Assembly (NCBI RefSeq): GCF_000374305.1
Contig: NZ_KB894093.1
Location: 992,001 to 1,056,000, forward strand
DNA: 64,000 nt
DNA from: Actinomadura flavalba DSM 45200
Lineage (GTDB): Bacteria > Actinomycetota > Actinomycetes > Streptosporangiales > Streptosporangiaceae
Reading direction: 5' to 3'
The position numbers and the translations under genes are program-made. The notes under the pieces were generated by a model. It saw only the letters and a program-made list of their open reading frames with translations, did not search any database and was not told where the DNA came from. The stretch's first letter is position 1. Each line of letters opens with the position of its first letter. Below are positions 28,088-35,832 of this stretch, in pieces.

Positions 28088-28446
28088 CGCGCCCGCCGCA
28101 TCCGCACCAGCGACGCCGTCACGATCATCACCGCGAGCACGACCACCAGGTTCCGCCCGTAATCTTGCGGCAGAATCGACGGATTGTCCGGCCGCTCCCC
28201 CAGCCGCAGCACCATCGGCAGCGCGATCAGGGTCACCACCAGGCACGCCGCCGCCGTCGCCCGCAGCCACGGCCACCGGCTCAGCAGCGTCCCCGCCGCC
28301 AGCGCGAGCGGCAGCGCCACGAGGTCGTGCGCGATCACCATCCCGGCGAACCACACCAGCCATCCCAGCGGCTCCGATTCCCGGACGATCCCCAGCAGCC
28401 CGTACAGGATCGCCGCCGCGCCCACCGCGTACCCGACCTTGATCAC
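28084..28446 (-). CDS. small four-helix membrane protein
   Basis: 120 residues with four hydrophobic helices (about 4-21, 29-53, 60-80 and 97-113) and an Arg-rich C-terminus. I do not recognise a family. The third gene-to-gene junction from the end of the operon, it overlaps both neighbours by four bases (GTGA each). That argues it is needed in fixed ratio with the molybdenum oxidoreductase upstream and the GT-C protein downstream. Confidence 0.72.
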   Translation of the reverse strand: MIKVGYAVGAAAILYGLLGIVRESEPLGWLVWFAGMVIAHDLVALPLALAAGTLLSRWPWLRATAAACLVVTLIALPMVLRLGERPDNPSILPQDYGRNLVVVLAVMIVTASLVRMRRAR

Positions 28447-29525
28447 GTCACGACCAGCTCCCCGACCCACTTGGTCTGCATGACGCCGGGCCGGTTCGGC
28501 GCGACGAGCCGCAGCGGCGCGCCGTGGTCGGCGTCCAGCGGGGCGCCGTTGACGCCGAGTGCCAGCAGCGTCAGCGGATCGCGCGCGTGCGGCGCGTCCA
28601 GCCACGACCGCCGGTAGACCCCGGTCCGTTCCAGCGACTCGACGCGCACCCGCGCGTCCGGCGCCGCCCCGGCCAGGTCCAGCAGGTCGCGGACGCGGAC
28701 GCCCGTCCAGGTCGCGGACGCGCTCCACCCCTCGACGCACGCGATCGGCAGCCGCTCGGTGCGCTGCGGCAGCGCGCGCAGGTCGGCGCGCGACAGCACC
28801 AGCGGGCGCGCGACGCGTCCGGTCACGCGGAGGCGCCACCCGTCGTCGTTCGCCAGCGCGGTGGTGCCCGCCGCGTACGCGCTGCGGTTCACCGGCAGCT
28901 CCTGCGGCCCGGTCCGGGGCAGGCGCGGGGCCAGCAGCGCGAGCCGGGCCAGCGGACGCAGCGTCTCCCCCACCGTCGTCAGCACCACGACCCCGCTCGT
29001 CGCCCCCACCGCGAGCAGGAACCGGCGCCGGGGCACCGCGTCGTCCGGCTTCGTCATCATCGCGTGCGCGACCTTGCGGCGCTGGTTCAGCGCGTGGACG
29101 AGCACCGCCCCGGCGAGAATCCACGCCGTCCAGTAGTGCGCGACGGTGAAGAAGAACGGGAACGGATACCAGTACGCGATGTTGAACAGCCCGGTGACGA
29201 CCTGGAACAGCGCCGCCGGCACCAGCAGCCCGACGACCGCGCGCTCCACCGCGTCCCCGGCGCCCAGGAACGGCGGCCACCGGAACAGCCGGGGGTAGAC
29301 GGTCCACAGCTTGGCCAGCAGCAGCGGGATGATCGCCAGCCCGCCGATGACGTGCACGCCCTGCGTCACCCGGTACAGGTTCACCGGCCGCGACGGCCAC
29401 GCCGCCCACGCGGGCGCGTTCTGCATGAAGTGGCTGACCAGGCCGGTGAGGAACACCGCGCCCAGGCTCGCCCCGAGCGCCACGCCCAGCCACGCGGCCA
29501 GCCGCTCGTCGTGCAGCGGGCTCAT
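28443..29525 (-). CDS. membrane molybdopterin oxidoreductase with cytochrome b561-like domain
   Basis: 360 residues. Four helices (about 11-33, 58-77, 96-115, 128-146) carry histidines suitable for heme b (His32, His58, His130, His144), like a cytochrome b561 or YedZ-type domain. A basic RRRFLLAVG (166-174) and a fifth hydrophobic helix follow: an internal twin-arginine-like signal. The C-terminal half is a sulfite-oxidase-family molybdopterin domain with the metal-ligand Cys263 in LPIACVEGW. So the redox domain is probably exported folded with its cofactor while the first helices insert by Sec. The electron donor and substrate are unknown. It overlaps both neighbours by four bases. Confidence 0.85.
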   Translation of the reverse strand: MSPLHDERLAAWLGVALGASLGAVFLTGLVSHFMQNAPAWAAWPSRPVNLYRVTQGVHVIGGLAIIPLLLAKLWTVYPRLFRWPPFLGAGDAVERAVVGLLVPAALFQVVTGLFNIAYWYPFPFFFTVAHYWTAWILAGAVLVHALNQRRKVAHAMMTKPDDAVPRRRFLLAVGATSGVVVLTTVGETLRPLARLALLAPRLPRTGPQELPVNRSAYAAGTTALANDDGWRLRVTGRVARPLVLSRADLRALPQRTERLPIACVEGWSASATWTGVRVRDLLDLAGAAPDARVRVESLERTGVYRRSWLDAPHARDPLTLLALGVNGAPLDADHGAPLRLVAPNRPGVMQTKWVGELVVT

Positions 29526-30133
29526 TCGAGGACGGCGAACCATCGCCCCGCCTCCTCCCACACGTCGGTCTCGGCGAACCCCGCGACCGACGCGTACGCG
29601 ACGATGTCGGCCGCCGACACGTGCGCCCAGGGGAACCATTCGCCGATCGCGCCGGGACGCCGCAGCCGCAGCCGCTCCACCCGGGACGCCAGCCCCGGCT
29701 CCGCCAGCTCGGCCAGCACCCGACCGCTCGGCGCCAGCCGCCGCGCGCGCCGCAGCAGCGCCACCGGGTCGCCGCCGATGCCGATGTTGCCGTCCGCGAG
29801 CAGCACCGTCCCCCAGTCGCCCTCGCCGGGCAGCGGCCCGAACACGTCCCGGCACAGCGCCGGTCCGCCCGCCGCGACGGTCAGCGCGATGGCCGACGCC
29901 GCGACGTCGATGCCGAGCGCCAGCACGCCGCGCTCCGTCAGCGCCACGGTCAGGCGGCCGGGGCCCGAGCCGACGTCCAGAACCGGTCCCCGCGCGCGAT
30001 CGAGCAGGCCCCGGTCGCCGGGCCGCAGCGTCCGCCACGTCTCGACCGGCAGCGGACGGCGGTGCCCGGCGGCGTCCTCGATCTCGACGCCGCCCGCGCC
30101 GTCGAGCGCCCGCGCGTACAGCGGCCCGATCAC
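29522..30133 (-). CDS. class I SAM-dependent methyltransferase
   Basis: 203 residues. The SAM loop is VLDVGSGPGRLTVALTERG (about 50-68), followed by the acidic LALGIDVAASAI strand. EWFPWAHVSA further on resembles small-molecule methyltransferases. The substrate is unknown; membership in a glycan-type operon suggests sugar or lipid methylation. The GTG at 30133 overlaps the DUF2064 stop, and its stop overlaps the oxidoreductase start. Confidence 0.85.
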   Translation of the reverse strand: MIGPLYARALDGAGGVEIEDAAGHRRPLPVETWRTLRPGDRGLLDRARGPVLDVGSGPGRLTVALTERGVLALGIDVAASAIALTVAAGGPALCRDVFGPLPGEGDWGTVLLADGNIGIGGDPVALLRRARRLAPSGRVLAELAEPGLASRVERLRLRRPGAIGEWFPWAHVSAADIVAYASVAGFAETDVWEEAGRWFAVLE

Positions 30134-30744
30134 GGGACGTTCCGGACGGCCGCCGCGAACCGCCCGCCGGGCGCCTGCGCGGCGACGGCGGCGGCATCGG
30201 CGGCGGTGTCGACGTCGCGCAGCGTGGGCAGCACCGCGACGCTGCGCCCGCGCAGCCGGTCGAGCTGGACGCGGCCGGTGTCGGGACGCGACATCGGGAC
30301 GCCGCGCACCACGTCCCCGTCGGGCTCGCGCAGGCCGAGCAGCCAGAAGCCGCCGTCGGCGGCGGGGCCGAACACGGCATCGTGGCCGGTGAGCGCGTGC
30401 AGGGCGTCGAGGAGATGGCCCGGGGTGACCTGCGGGGTGTCCATGCCGATGAGGACGACGGGACCGTCCGGGCAGCTCTCGAAGGCGTGCGCGATGCGCT
30501 CGTCCAGCCCGCCGGTCCGCTGCGCGACGACGTCCACCCCCGGCGGCAGCCACGGCCCGGGTCGTCCGCGCAGCACCACGACGCGGTGGGCGGCCGGGGT
30601 ACCCACGACGGCGGCGAGCGTGTCGGCCAGCGACGCGGCGGCCAGCGCGGCGGCCTGCTCCGGCGAGTACGGCGGCGTCAGCCGCGTCTTGACCTGCCCC
30701 GGCACCGGCTCCTTCGCGATCACCGCGAGCGTTCCGGCCGTCAT
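30130..30744 (-). CDS. DUF2064 / TIGR04282-type GT-A transferase
   Basis: 204 residues with a nucleotidyl/glycosyltransferase-like Rossmann fold. LAVIAKEPVPGQVKTRLTPP (residues 6-25) is the family opening, VVLIGMDTPQVTP is the conserved GxDxP motif, and AVFGPAADGGFWLLGL is the GPxxDGGYWL motif. This family often sits beside a GT2 enzyme, as it does here. The chemistry is not established in most members. The ATG overlaps the GT2 stop. Confidence 0.9.
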   Translation of the reverse strand: MTAGTLAVIAKEPVPGQVKTRLTPPYSPEQAAALAAASLADTLAAVVGTPAAHRVVVLRGRPGPWLPPGVDVVAQRTGGLDERIAHAFESCPDGPVVLIGMDTPQVTPGHLLDALHALTGHDAVFGPAADGGFWLLGLREPDGDVVRGVPMSRPDTGRVQLDRLRGRSVAVLPTLRDVDTAADAAAVAAQAPGGRFAAAVRNVP

Positions 30745-31394
30745 CGGGCGACCTGAGCGAGAACGCGCCGCATGTCACGGACCGCCCGGACCGTGCCGCC
30801 GAGGGTGCCCGTCACCTTGGAGTCGCCGGTGCGCGGATAGTACGGAACGTCCAGCTCGGCGATCCGCCAGCCGTGCTCGGCCGCCCGCACGACCATCTCC
30901 AGCGGGTAGCCGAACCGCCGGTCGGTCAGCCCGAGGCCGAGCACGTCCCCGCGCCGGGCCGCGCGCATCGGGCCGAGGTCGCGCAGCCGCGTGCCCGCCC
31001 GCCGGTTGAGCTGCCGGGCCAGCACGGCGTTGCCGAGCCGGGCGTGCGGCGGCCAGGCGCCGCGCCCACGCGGACGGCGGCGGCCCAGCACCAGATCGGC
31101 GCCGTCCAGCGCGGCGACGAGCCGGGGCAGGTCGCGCGGGTCGAGCGAGGCGTCGGCGTCCAGCACGCAGACGACATCGGCGGTAGCGGCGGAAAGCCCG
31201 TGGTGGCAGGCTTCACCGAACCCGCGCCGGGGCGCGTGCACGACCAGCGCGCCGTGCGCGGCGGCCACCTCCGCCGACCCGTCGGTGGAACCGTTGTCGA
31301 CCACGATGGGCCGGTAGCCGTCGGGCATCCGCGTCAGCACCCAGGGCAGCGCGGCGGCCTCGTCCAGACACGGCAGGATCACGTCGGCGCCCAC
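30741..31394 (-). CDS. GT2 family glycosyltransferase
   Basis: 217 residues, short single-domain GT-A fold. DVILPCLDEAAALPWVL (4-20) is the nucleotide-sugar-binding opening, VVDNGSTDGS (36-45) the second motif, and VLDADASLDPRDLPRL supplies the DxD metal-binding aspartates. There is no C-terminal membrane helix, so it is cytosolic and may use a soluble or polyprenyl-phosphate acceptor. The GTG at 31394 lies one base past the epimerase stop. Confidence 0.9.
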   Translation of the reverse strand: MGADVILPCLDEAAALPWVLTRMPDGYRPIVVDNGSTDGSAEVAAAHGALVVHAPRRGFGEACHHGLSAATADVVCVLDADASLDPRDLPRLVAALDGADLVLGRRRPRGRGAWPPHARLGNAVLARQLNRRAGTRLRDLGPMRAARRGDVLGLGLTDRRFGYPLEMVVRAAEHGWRIAELDVPYYPRTGDSKVTGTLGGTVRAVRDMRRVLAQVAR

Positions 31395-31395
31395 C

Positions 31396-32379
31396 TCAGC
31401 CGCCCACCGCGAACGCCGCCACGCCCTCGCCGAACGGCACCCGCGCCGCGAAGCCCAGCTCGTCGCGCGCCCGGCCGGGCGCGGCGACGATGTGCCGGAC
31501 GTCGCCCAGCCGGAACCGCCCGGTGACGACCGGTTCGGGACCGCCGTACGCGTCGGCCATCGCCCCGGCCATCTCCCCGATGGTGCGCGGCGTGCCGCTC
31601 GCGACGTTGTAGGCGCGCAGCGTGCCCGCGTCCGGCGGGTTCTCCAGTGCCAGCAGGTTCGCGCGGGCGACGTCGCGCACGTGCACGAAGTCGCGGCGCT
31701 GCGCGCCGTCCTCGAACACCAGCGGCGGCTCGCCGCGCTCCAGCCGCGACCGGAACAGCGCCGCGACGCCCGCGTAGGGCGTGTCCCGGGGCATCCGGGG
31801 CCCGTAGACGTTGTGGTAGCGCAGCGCGGCCACCGACCCCTCCGTCATCCGCGCCCACGACGCCGCCAGGTGCTCCTGCGCCGTCTTGCTGTCGGCGTAG
31901 GCGTTGCGGGGGTCGAGGCGGGCGTCCTCGGTGACGGTGCCGGGCAGCAGCGCCGCGCCGCAGCGCGGGCACGGCGGCTCGAACCGGCCCGCCCGCAGCG
32001 CCTCCCCGGCGCGCGGGCCCGGCGCCACGGCGCCGTGCTCGGCGCACCGGTAGGCGCCCTCGCCGTACACGACCATCGACGACGCCAGCACGAGCGCGGC
32101 GACGCCCGCCCGCGCCATCTCGGCGAGCAGCACGGCGGTGCCCTGCACGTTGTGCGAGGTGTAGTCGGGCAGGTCGGACACGTCCACGCCGAGCCCGACC
32201 TTGGCCGCCTGGTGGCACACGGCGTCCACGCCGCGCAGCGCGCGGGCGACGTCGCCCGCGTCGCGGACGTCCTGTCCGGTGCGCAGGTCGAACGGCCGGA
32301 CGTCGTGGCCGGCCGCGTCCAGCGCCTCGGCGACGGCGCCGCCGATGAAGCCCGACGCGCCGGTGAGCAGCACTCGCAT
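31396..32379 (-). CDS. NAD-dependent sugar epimerase/dehydratase with CxxC insert
   Basis: 327 residues, extended short-chain dehydrogenase. The NAD loop is LLTGASGFIGGAVAEAL (4-20), the catalytic YxxxK is Tyr161-Lys165 (YADSK), and RYHNVYGPRMPRDTPY matches sugar-nucleotide epimerases. An insertion between strand 5 and the active site carries Cys112, His115, Cys137 and Cys140 (YRCAEHGA, PPCPRCGAAL), a plausible zinc knuckle. The start is the ATG at 32379; an upstream in-frame ATG lacks conservation. It heads the seven-gene operon; its promoter lies in 32380-32495, shared with the divergent methyltransferase. Confidence 0.9.
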   Translation of the reverse strand: MRVLLTGASGFIGGAVAEALDAAGHDVRPFDLRTGQDVRDAGDVARALRGVDAVCHQAAKVGLGVDVSDLPDYTSHNVQGTAVLLAEMARAGVAALVLASSMVVYGEGAYRCAEHGAVAPGPRAGEALRAGRFEPPCPRCGAALLPGTVTEDARLDPRNAYADSKTAQEHLAASWARMTEGSVAALRYHNVYGPRMPRDTPYAGVAALFRSRLERGEPPLVFEDGAQRRDFVHVRDVARANLLALENPPDAGTLRAYNVASGTPRTIGEMAGAMADAYGGPEPVVTGRFRLGDVRHIVAAPGRARDELGFAARVPFGEGVAAFAVGG

Positions 32380-32495
32380 GCAGGTGACGCTAGGCGTCCC
32401 AGGAACGGTTTCGGCCCACCTCACCGGAACCGTTCGGACTCCGTAAGAAGTCTTTGCCCGCGCCCCCGAGGGTCGTCCGGCGGTACGGTGACCGG

Positions 32496-33086
32496 GTGGG
32501 TTCCGACGCGTCCGTCCTCTTCCGCGAGTTCCTCCGCGATCCTGTGCGCGTGGGCGCGATCGCGCCCAGTGGGCGACTTCTCACCGACGTGCTCGCGCGG
32601 GTCGTCCCCCGCGACGGCGTCGTCGTCGAACTCGGCCCCGGCACCGGCGCCGTCACCGCCGCGATCCGCCGCCGGGCGCCGCTGCGCCAGCTCGCCGCCG
32701 AGGTGAACCCCCGGCTCGCCGGGCTCGTCGCCGGCCGGTGGCCGGACGTCGAGGTCGCGTGCGTCGACGCCGCCGACCTCGGGCACGTCCTCGCCGGACG
32801 GGGCGTCGGGCCCGTCGACGCGGTCGTCAGCAGCCTGCCGTGGGCGGTGCTGCCCGCCGACCGGCAGCGCGCCATCCTGAGCCTGGTCCGCGACGCCCTC
32901 ACCGACGACGGCTGCTTCACCACCTACGCCTATGTCCACGCACTCTGGGCACCTCCGGCGCGGCGCCTCGCGTCGGCTCTTTCCGCCTCATTCGCCTCGG
33001 TGTCCGTCAGTCCGGTCATCTGGGCCAACCTGCCCCCGGCCATCGTCTACCGGGCGAGACGCCCGCGCCGGGACGTCACGGCGTAG
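32496..33086 (+). CDS. PmtA/KsgA-like methyltransferase
   Basis: 196 residues from the GTG at 32496. The opening FREFLRDPVRVGAIAPSGRL (residues 8-27) is characteristic of phospholipid N-methyltransferase-like proteins, and VVELGPGTGAVTAAIRRR (43-60) is the SAM loop. SSLPWAVLPADRQ resembles the NPPY-equivalent of the KsgA/PmtA group. The substrate may be a lipid headgroup. It is divergent from the glycan-type operon, and its 3' end overlaps the NACHT gene by 11 bases. Confidence 0.84.
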   Translation: MGSDASVLFREFLRDPVRVGAIAPSGRLLTDVLARVVPRDGVVVELGPGTGAVTAAIRRRAPLRQLAAEVNPRLAGLVAGRWPDVEVACVDAADLGHVLAGRGVGPVDAVVSSLPWAVLPADRQRAILSLVRDALTDDGCFTTYAYVHALWAPPARRLASALSASFASVSVSPVIWANLPPAIVYRARRPRRDVTA

Positions 33087-35076
33087 TGCGCTCCGCCAGC
33101 GCCTCCCGCACCACCTTGTGCCGGAACTCGTACACCGCGCCCACCTGCCGCAGCGCGCCGCGCCGGTGCGCCTCCTCCAGGAACGCCAGCGTCCGCCACG
33201 GCAGCCGCCCGCGCGGCACCAGGAGCAGCCGCGCGAACGTGTAGTGCATCCATCCGATGACGCCCGCGTTGTCCACCCGGAACGCCGCCAGCCAGACCGG
33301 CCCGTACAGGAACGCGCCCGACAGTCCGCAGAAGAGGCCGAAGACCGCCCCGTAGAGCACGTCCACCGCGAAACCGACCACGGCGCCCGTCGTCAGGCCG
33401 TAGGTGAGACCGAACGTCACCGCGACCCAGACGTCCTGGTGCAGCAGCCGCCGGGGCGTCACCGGACGGACCGTCGCGTCGGGCTTCGCCCACAGGTAGA
33501 CGAAGCCGATCGGCACCCCGAGGACGAGCCCGGCGGGCACGCCGAACGCCAGCCCCTCCCGGATGCTGCACACCACGACCGCGACCGCGCCGACGACCAT
33601 CGCCCCCGCCAGCGGCGCCACCGGCGAGCGCAGGTCGCCCAGGTACAGCGCCGACGGCGGCGGCAGCGTCCGCGCCGCCGCCACGGCCATCACCAGCGCG
33701 AACGCCGCGCCGATGACCACGCCCGCGAGCGTGCCCCACAGCAGCGCGAAGCCCAGGCCGATCGCCGGGCCGACCGTGACGGCGCCGAAGACGGCCGACA
33801 GCACCCGGTCCGGCGTCCGGACGTAACGGGACAGTTCCCACCAGCGGATCGTCCCGTCGGCGGGCAGCCCCGCCGCCAGGTACCGCAGCCAGCGTTCGGC
33901 GTCGCGCCCCTCCCAGCCGCGCCGCCGCTCGTCCAGCGGCAGCGTCCCGAACAGCGCGGGGACCAGCGCTCCGGCGAGATGGCGCTCGATCGCCTCGGTC
34001 GTCGGGAACTGGGCGGTACGGAGCAGATCGCGGGGGTCGCGGGCGGGATGGCGGTAGACGTCCCGGGCCAGCGCCGCCATCAGCGGCGTCCGCAGCGTCC
34101 GCGCGAGCCGTCCGCCCGGACGCCGCCGCACGCGGTCCAGCACCTGCACCCAGCGGGCGGCCTGCTCGGGTGTGCAGCCGTGCGCGAAGAAGTCGGGGTC
34201 CAGGTCGGCCACCGCGAGGGGTTCGATCGTGGCGTGCGCCGCGCCCGCGACCGTGATGCCGCCCGCGCGCTGCGCCGCGTCGTAGTCGTCCTCGCGGCAG
34301 GTGAGGACGAGGTCGGTGAGCCCGGCGCGGCCGATCTCCCGGAGCGCGCGGACGCGCAGGTCGGCCCGGATCTCGTCCAGGCCGTCCAGCACGAACAGCA
34401 GCGCGCCCGGCGCGCGGACGAGCCGTTCCGGCATGTCCTTGCCCATCGCGTCCCGGCCGCGCAGGAACGGGTAGTCCTCCGCGAGCCGCCGGGCCAGCCA
34501 CGTCCGGAGGCCGTTCAGTTCCGGGTTCCACGACGCCAGCGACACGTACACCGGCGCGATGTCCCCGGCCGTCCGCAGTTCGGCCACCCCGCGCGTCAGC
34601 AGCACCGCCAGCGCCGACTTCCCGCTGCCCGCCCCGCCGACGACGACCAGCCGCCGCGCGCCCGTCGCCCGGTACGCGTCGAGGACCTGCACGGGACCGT
34701 TCAGCTCCCGGACCTGCGGCGGCCCCGGGTTCGCGGCGGCGTTCCGGACCGACCAGCGCAGCGTCAGCAGCCGGTCGTTGTCGCCCAGGCTGCGGGTGAT
34801 CGACTCCTCGTGCCACTGGTCGCGGACGGCGGCGGCCAGCTCCTCGACGGCCGCCGCGAGCCCGTCGGCGGAACCGGGCGGCGCGGGCAGCGCGCGGCGG
34901 CTCAGCAGCGCGGCCCAGACGGCGACGCCCAGCGACAGCAGCCCGGACGTCGCACCGACCAGGCTGGCGATCTTGTCGGCGTCGTCCAGCCCGGGCAGCG
35001 GGACGACGAACAGGACCGACGCGACGATCACCACGACAGCGGAGACGAGTATCCAGACGAGCACCCACCGACGCAT
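33076..35076 (-). CDS. membrane-anchored NACHT-domain NTPase (STAND class)
   Basis: 666 residues. Two N-terminal helices (about 5-27 and 38-58) anchor it. Walker A is GGAGSGKSA (147-155) and the NACHT-type Walker B is LLFVLDGLDEI (226-236), followed by LTCREDDYD as sensor. A helical middle follows, then a cluster of about six membrane helices between roughly 425 and 590. The C-terminus ends in a charged helix (EEAHRRGALRQVG...FRHKVVREALAE). STAND NTPases are signalling switches, and some act in phage defence. This one has no recognisable repeat sensor; the membrane helices may be the effector. The ATG at 35076 begins directly with the first helix. Confidence 0.85.
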   Translation of the reverse strand: MRRWVLVWILVSAVVVIVASVLFVVPLPGLDDADKIASLVGATSGLLSLGVAVWAALLSRRALPAPPGSADGLAAAVEELAAAVRDQWHEESITRSLGDNDRLLTLRWSVRNAAANPGPPQVRELNGPVQVLDAYRATGARRLVVVGGAGSGKSALAVLLTRGVAELRTAGDIAPVYVSLASWNPELNGLRTWLARRLAEDYPFLRGRDAMGKDMPERLVRAPGALLFVLDGLDEIRADLRVRALREIGRAGLTDLVLTCREDDYDAAQRAGGITVAGAAHATIEPLAVADLDPDFFAHGCTPEQAARWVQVLDRVRRRPGGRLARTLRTPLMAALARDVYRHPARDPRDLLRTAQFPTTEAIERHLAGALVPALFGTLPLDERRRGWEGRDAERWLRYLAAGLPADGTIRWWELSRYVRTPDRVLSAVFGAVTVGPAIGLGFALLWGTLAGVVIGAAFALVMAVAAARTLPPPSALYLGDLRSPVAPLAGAMVVGAVAVVVCSIREGLAFGVPAGLVLGVPIGFVYLWAKPDATVRPVTPRRLLHQDVWVAVTFGLTYGLTTGAVVGFAVDVLYGAVFGLFCGLSGAFLYGPVWLAAFRVDNAGVIGWMHYTFARLLLVPRGRLPWRTLAFLEEAHRRGALRQVGAVYEFRHKVVREALAERTTP

Positions 35077-35235
35077 ACGTCCATCATTCGTGCTGCCGCC
35101 GCTCGTCCGCCACAGACAGCCGTGATCAGCCCGGAACCGGCCACGCACCTCGCTTCCCGCACGTCACCGGATAGGGTCGACGTACCGTGCGCCGTCCCCC
35201 GTCCGGCGCATACCGCCGGGGGGGGAGGCCGTCCC

Positions 35236-35832
35236 ATCACCGCGCTCCTGGACCAGCTCGCCGCCCTCCCGCTGCCGTGGCTGCTCGCCGCTCTCGCGCT
35301 CCTCCTGGCCGCCGAGTCGGGCCTGCTCGCCGGGCTCCTGCTGCCCGGCGCCGCCACCGCCCTGACGGCGGGCTTCGTCACGCACCCGGCGCACGGCGGC
35401 CGTCCGCTCGTCGCGGTATGCGTCACGGTCGTCGCCGCCACCGCCGCCGGTGCCCACTGGGGCTACCTGCGCGGCACCCGCACCGGGCCGCTGACGGCGT
35501 TCGTCCGGCGCCGCCTCGGCCTCCGCCACGCGCGCGCCCTCGCCTACACGCGCTCCCACCCGGGCCGCACGATCTTCACCGGCCACTGCACCGGCGGCCT
35601 GCGTACGCTGCTCCCCCGGCTGGCCGCCGAGGCGGGCGTCCCCTACCGCCGCTTCGCCCTCGTCAACGCGGCCGGCGCGGTCACCTGGGGCGCCGGTCTC
35701 GTCCTGGCAGGCCGCACCGCAGGAACCGCCCTGGACGAGTACCGCACCCTCGTCGGCTTCGTCGGCGCCCCGCTGGTGGTCGCCGTCGCCGCGTGCTGGT
35801 TCGTCTACCGCCGCCGACTGCGCCCCGCCTAG
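35236..35832 (+). CDS. DedA-family membrane protein, apparent ATC start
   Basis: 198 residues of the DedA/VTT family, which includes lipid scramblases. LLAAESGLLAGLLLPGAATA matches the family's E-x-x-xxxPGE region, LGLRHARALAYTRSHPGRTI is the re-entrant loop with Arg, and GGLRTLLPRLAAEAGVPYRR is the second signature. Several helices follow. No ATG, GTG or TTG exists in frame at a sensible position. ATC at 35236 has GGGGGAGG 7 bases ahead and gives a family-like N-terminus. Alternatively, the eight-G run at 35218-35225 is one base too long, in which case GTG at 35187 would be the start. Confidence 0.8.
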   Translation: MTALLDQLAALPLPWLLAALALLLAAESGLLAGLLLPGAATALTAGFVTHPAHGGRPLVAVCVTVVAATAAGAHWGYLRGTRTGPLTAFVRRRLGLRHARALAYTRSHPGRTIFTGHCTGGLRTLLPRLAAEAGVPYRRFALVNAAGAVTWGAGLVLAGRTAGTALDEYRTLVGFVGAPLVVAVAACWFVYRRRLRPA

